A DNA stretch of 6,434 nt. It comes from Clostridia bacterium (GTDB lineage: Bacteria > Bacillota > Clostridia > Oscillospirales > CAG-272). The notes beneath the pieces were generated by a model that saw only the letters and a program-made list of their open reading frames with translations, did no database searches and was not told the origin of the DNA. The stretch is from contig JAFTUB010000207.1 of assembly GCA_017466495.1 (NCBI GenBank), positions 1-6,434 of the forward strand. Direction: 5' to 3'. Made by a program: the position numbers and the translations under genes. This document shows positions 5,635-6,434 of this stretch, piece by piece (the first letter of the stretch is position 1; the number at the start of each line of letters is the position of its first letter).

Positions 5635-6369
5635 ATGATCAAAACAACAGCACTGAAAAAAAGCTTCGGCGACAATCACGTTCTGCGGGGTGTGGATCTG
5701 CACATCCGTCGGGGCGAGATCGTAGCCATCATCGGCCCCTCCGGCAGCGGCAAGAGCACATTCCTCCGCTCGCTGATCGGCCTTGAACGCATCGACGACG
5801 GCAACATTTTCATCCATGATCAGGCATTGGCCGAGAATGTCCGTTATCCCAACGAGCGTAACTGCCGTAGGGTCTGCGCCGGCATGGGCATGGTCTTCCA
5901 GCACTTCAACCTCTTTCCCCATATGTCGGTGCGGAACAACCTCACCGCGGCGCCCCTGGCCGCCAAAAAGCTGACCGTGGAGGATGCCACCCGCAAATGC
6001 ATCGATCTGCTGGCCCGAGTTGGCCTGGCAGACAAAATCGATGCCATGCCCTCTTCCCTTTCCGGCGGGCAGAAACAGCGTGTGGCCATCGCCCGCGCAC
6101 TGATGATGGATCCCGACATCCTGCTCTTCGACGAGCCCACCTCGGCCCTCGACCCCGAGCTGACCGGCGAGGTGCTGGCGGTCATGAAGGATCTCACCGA
6201 CACCGGAATCACCATGGTCATCGTCACCCACGAAATGGGCTTTGCCCGTGAGGTGGCCGACCGCGTGATCTTCATGGACGGCGGTGTGGTGGCCGTGGAC
6301 GGATCTCCCGATGCCGTCTTCGGCAATCCCGAAAACGACCGACTCCGCAGTTTCCTCGGTGCCCTGTAA
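5635..6369 (+). CDS. Amino-acid ABC transporter ATP-binding protein (GlnQ/HisP type)
   Basis: This 244-residue cytoplasmic ATPase powers uptake as a dimer docked on the permease. All catalytic motifs are intact: Walker A GPSGSGKST at 34-42, Q-loop Gln89 in MVFQHFNLFPH, signature LSGGQ at 142-146, Walker B ILLFDE at 162-167 with catalytic Glu167, D-loop SALD at 170-173 and switch His199. The QHFNLFPH stretch and overall length are typical of polar amino acid importers. AGGGAGG at 5620-5627 lies seven bases before ATG 5635, and the gene follows the permease by 13 bases. No C-terminal regulatory domain is present, unlike methionine importers (MetN). The operon ends with the terminator five bases downstream. 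Confidence 0.96.
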   Translation: MIKTTALKKSFGDNHVLRGVDLHIRRGEIVAIIGPSGSGKSTFLRSLIGLERIDDGNIFIHDQALAENVRYPNERNCRRVCAGMGMVFQHFNLFPHMSVRNNLTAAPLAAKKLTVEDATRKCIDLLARVGLADKIDAMPSSLSGGQKQRVAIARALMMDPDILLFDEPTSALDPELTGEVLAVMKDLTDTGITMVIVTHEMGFAREVADRVIFMDGGVVAVDGSPDAVFGNPENDRLRSFLGAL

Positions 6370-6373
6370 ATCC

Positions 6374-6413
6374 AAAAGACTGAGCCGCGCAATATGCGCG
6401 GCTCAGTCTTTTT
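6374..6413 (+). terminator. Intrinsic terminator of the ABC transporter operon
   Basis: AGACTGAGCCGCGC at 6377-6390 pairs perfectly with 6396-6409 around a short AT-rich loop. An A-tract (6374-6377) precedes it and five Ts (6409-6413) follow. It begins five bases after the ATPase stop codon. Confidence 0.95.
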
Positions 6414-6417
6414 CTGT

Positions 6418-6434
6418 AAAGTTTTCGCGGGGTC
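6418..6434 (+). repeat. Start of hairpin-forming intergenic repeat, copy 3 (cut by window end)
   Basis: AAGTTTTCGCGGGG at 6419-6432 is a 14-base exact match to 73-86, followed by T, then C at the window edge, comparable with the TTC of copy 2. The hairpin part would lie beyond the window. It sits just after the operon terminator, in the same orientation as copy 2. Confidence 0.6.

Noticed and set aside
5539..6375. Minus-strand reading frame opposite the ATPase gene
   Set aside because: The plus strand encodes a complete ABC ATPase with every motif; the opposite frame is His/Gly/Val-rich noise.

Overview
The window looks like chromosome of a fairly GC-rich Gram-positive of the class Clostridia, most plausibly an Oscillospiraceae/Ruminococcaceae-type gut bacterium. 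The reasons are strong AGGAGG-type ribosome binding sites, sigma-A promoters with extended -10 boxes, a lipobox-anchored binding protein, U-tract terminators, and hairpin-forming intergenic repeats of a kind I recall from that group. The genus cannot be fixed from sequence alone.

Layout. Positions 1-127 hold two inverted copies of a hairpin-forming repeat; the start of a third copy ends the window (6418-6434). Positions 216-2783 (+) encode an 855-residue protein: an ECF sigma factor (first ~180 residues) fused to a ~675-residue soluble extension containing a duplicated beta-rich domain. A bidirectional terminator (2787-2819) separates it from a convergent LacI-family regulator (2847-3806, minus, GTG start). 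A 238-bp divergent control region follows, with a well-formed promoter in each direction and palindromes placed like operators. Next is an amino-acid-type ABC importer operon on the plus strand: lipoprotein binding protein (4045-4887), hairpin (4905-4929), permease (4965-5621), ATPase (5635-6369), terminator (6374-6413).

The standout is the binding protein. It has every segment of a normal family-3 amino-acid binding protein once each, but in permuted order. The segment that normally ends such proteins (the 'IGFRKGD ... AEIS.KWFG' block) lies straight after the lipoprotein signal peptide. A linker then leads into the usual N-terminal lobe, and the protein stops just after the 'FVVDRVVGEYML' helix, where the moved segment would normally begin. 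This reads as a natural circular permutation with an intact signal peptide and operon context, not as a truncation.

Working together: the LacI-type repressor probably controls the divergent importer. The lipoprotein captures a polar amino acid or similar small ligand and passes it to a permease homodimer driven by an ATPase dimer. The sigma-factor fusion is a separate transcription unit, probably a self-contained ECF regulator whose C-terminal extension replaces a separate anti-sigma factor.
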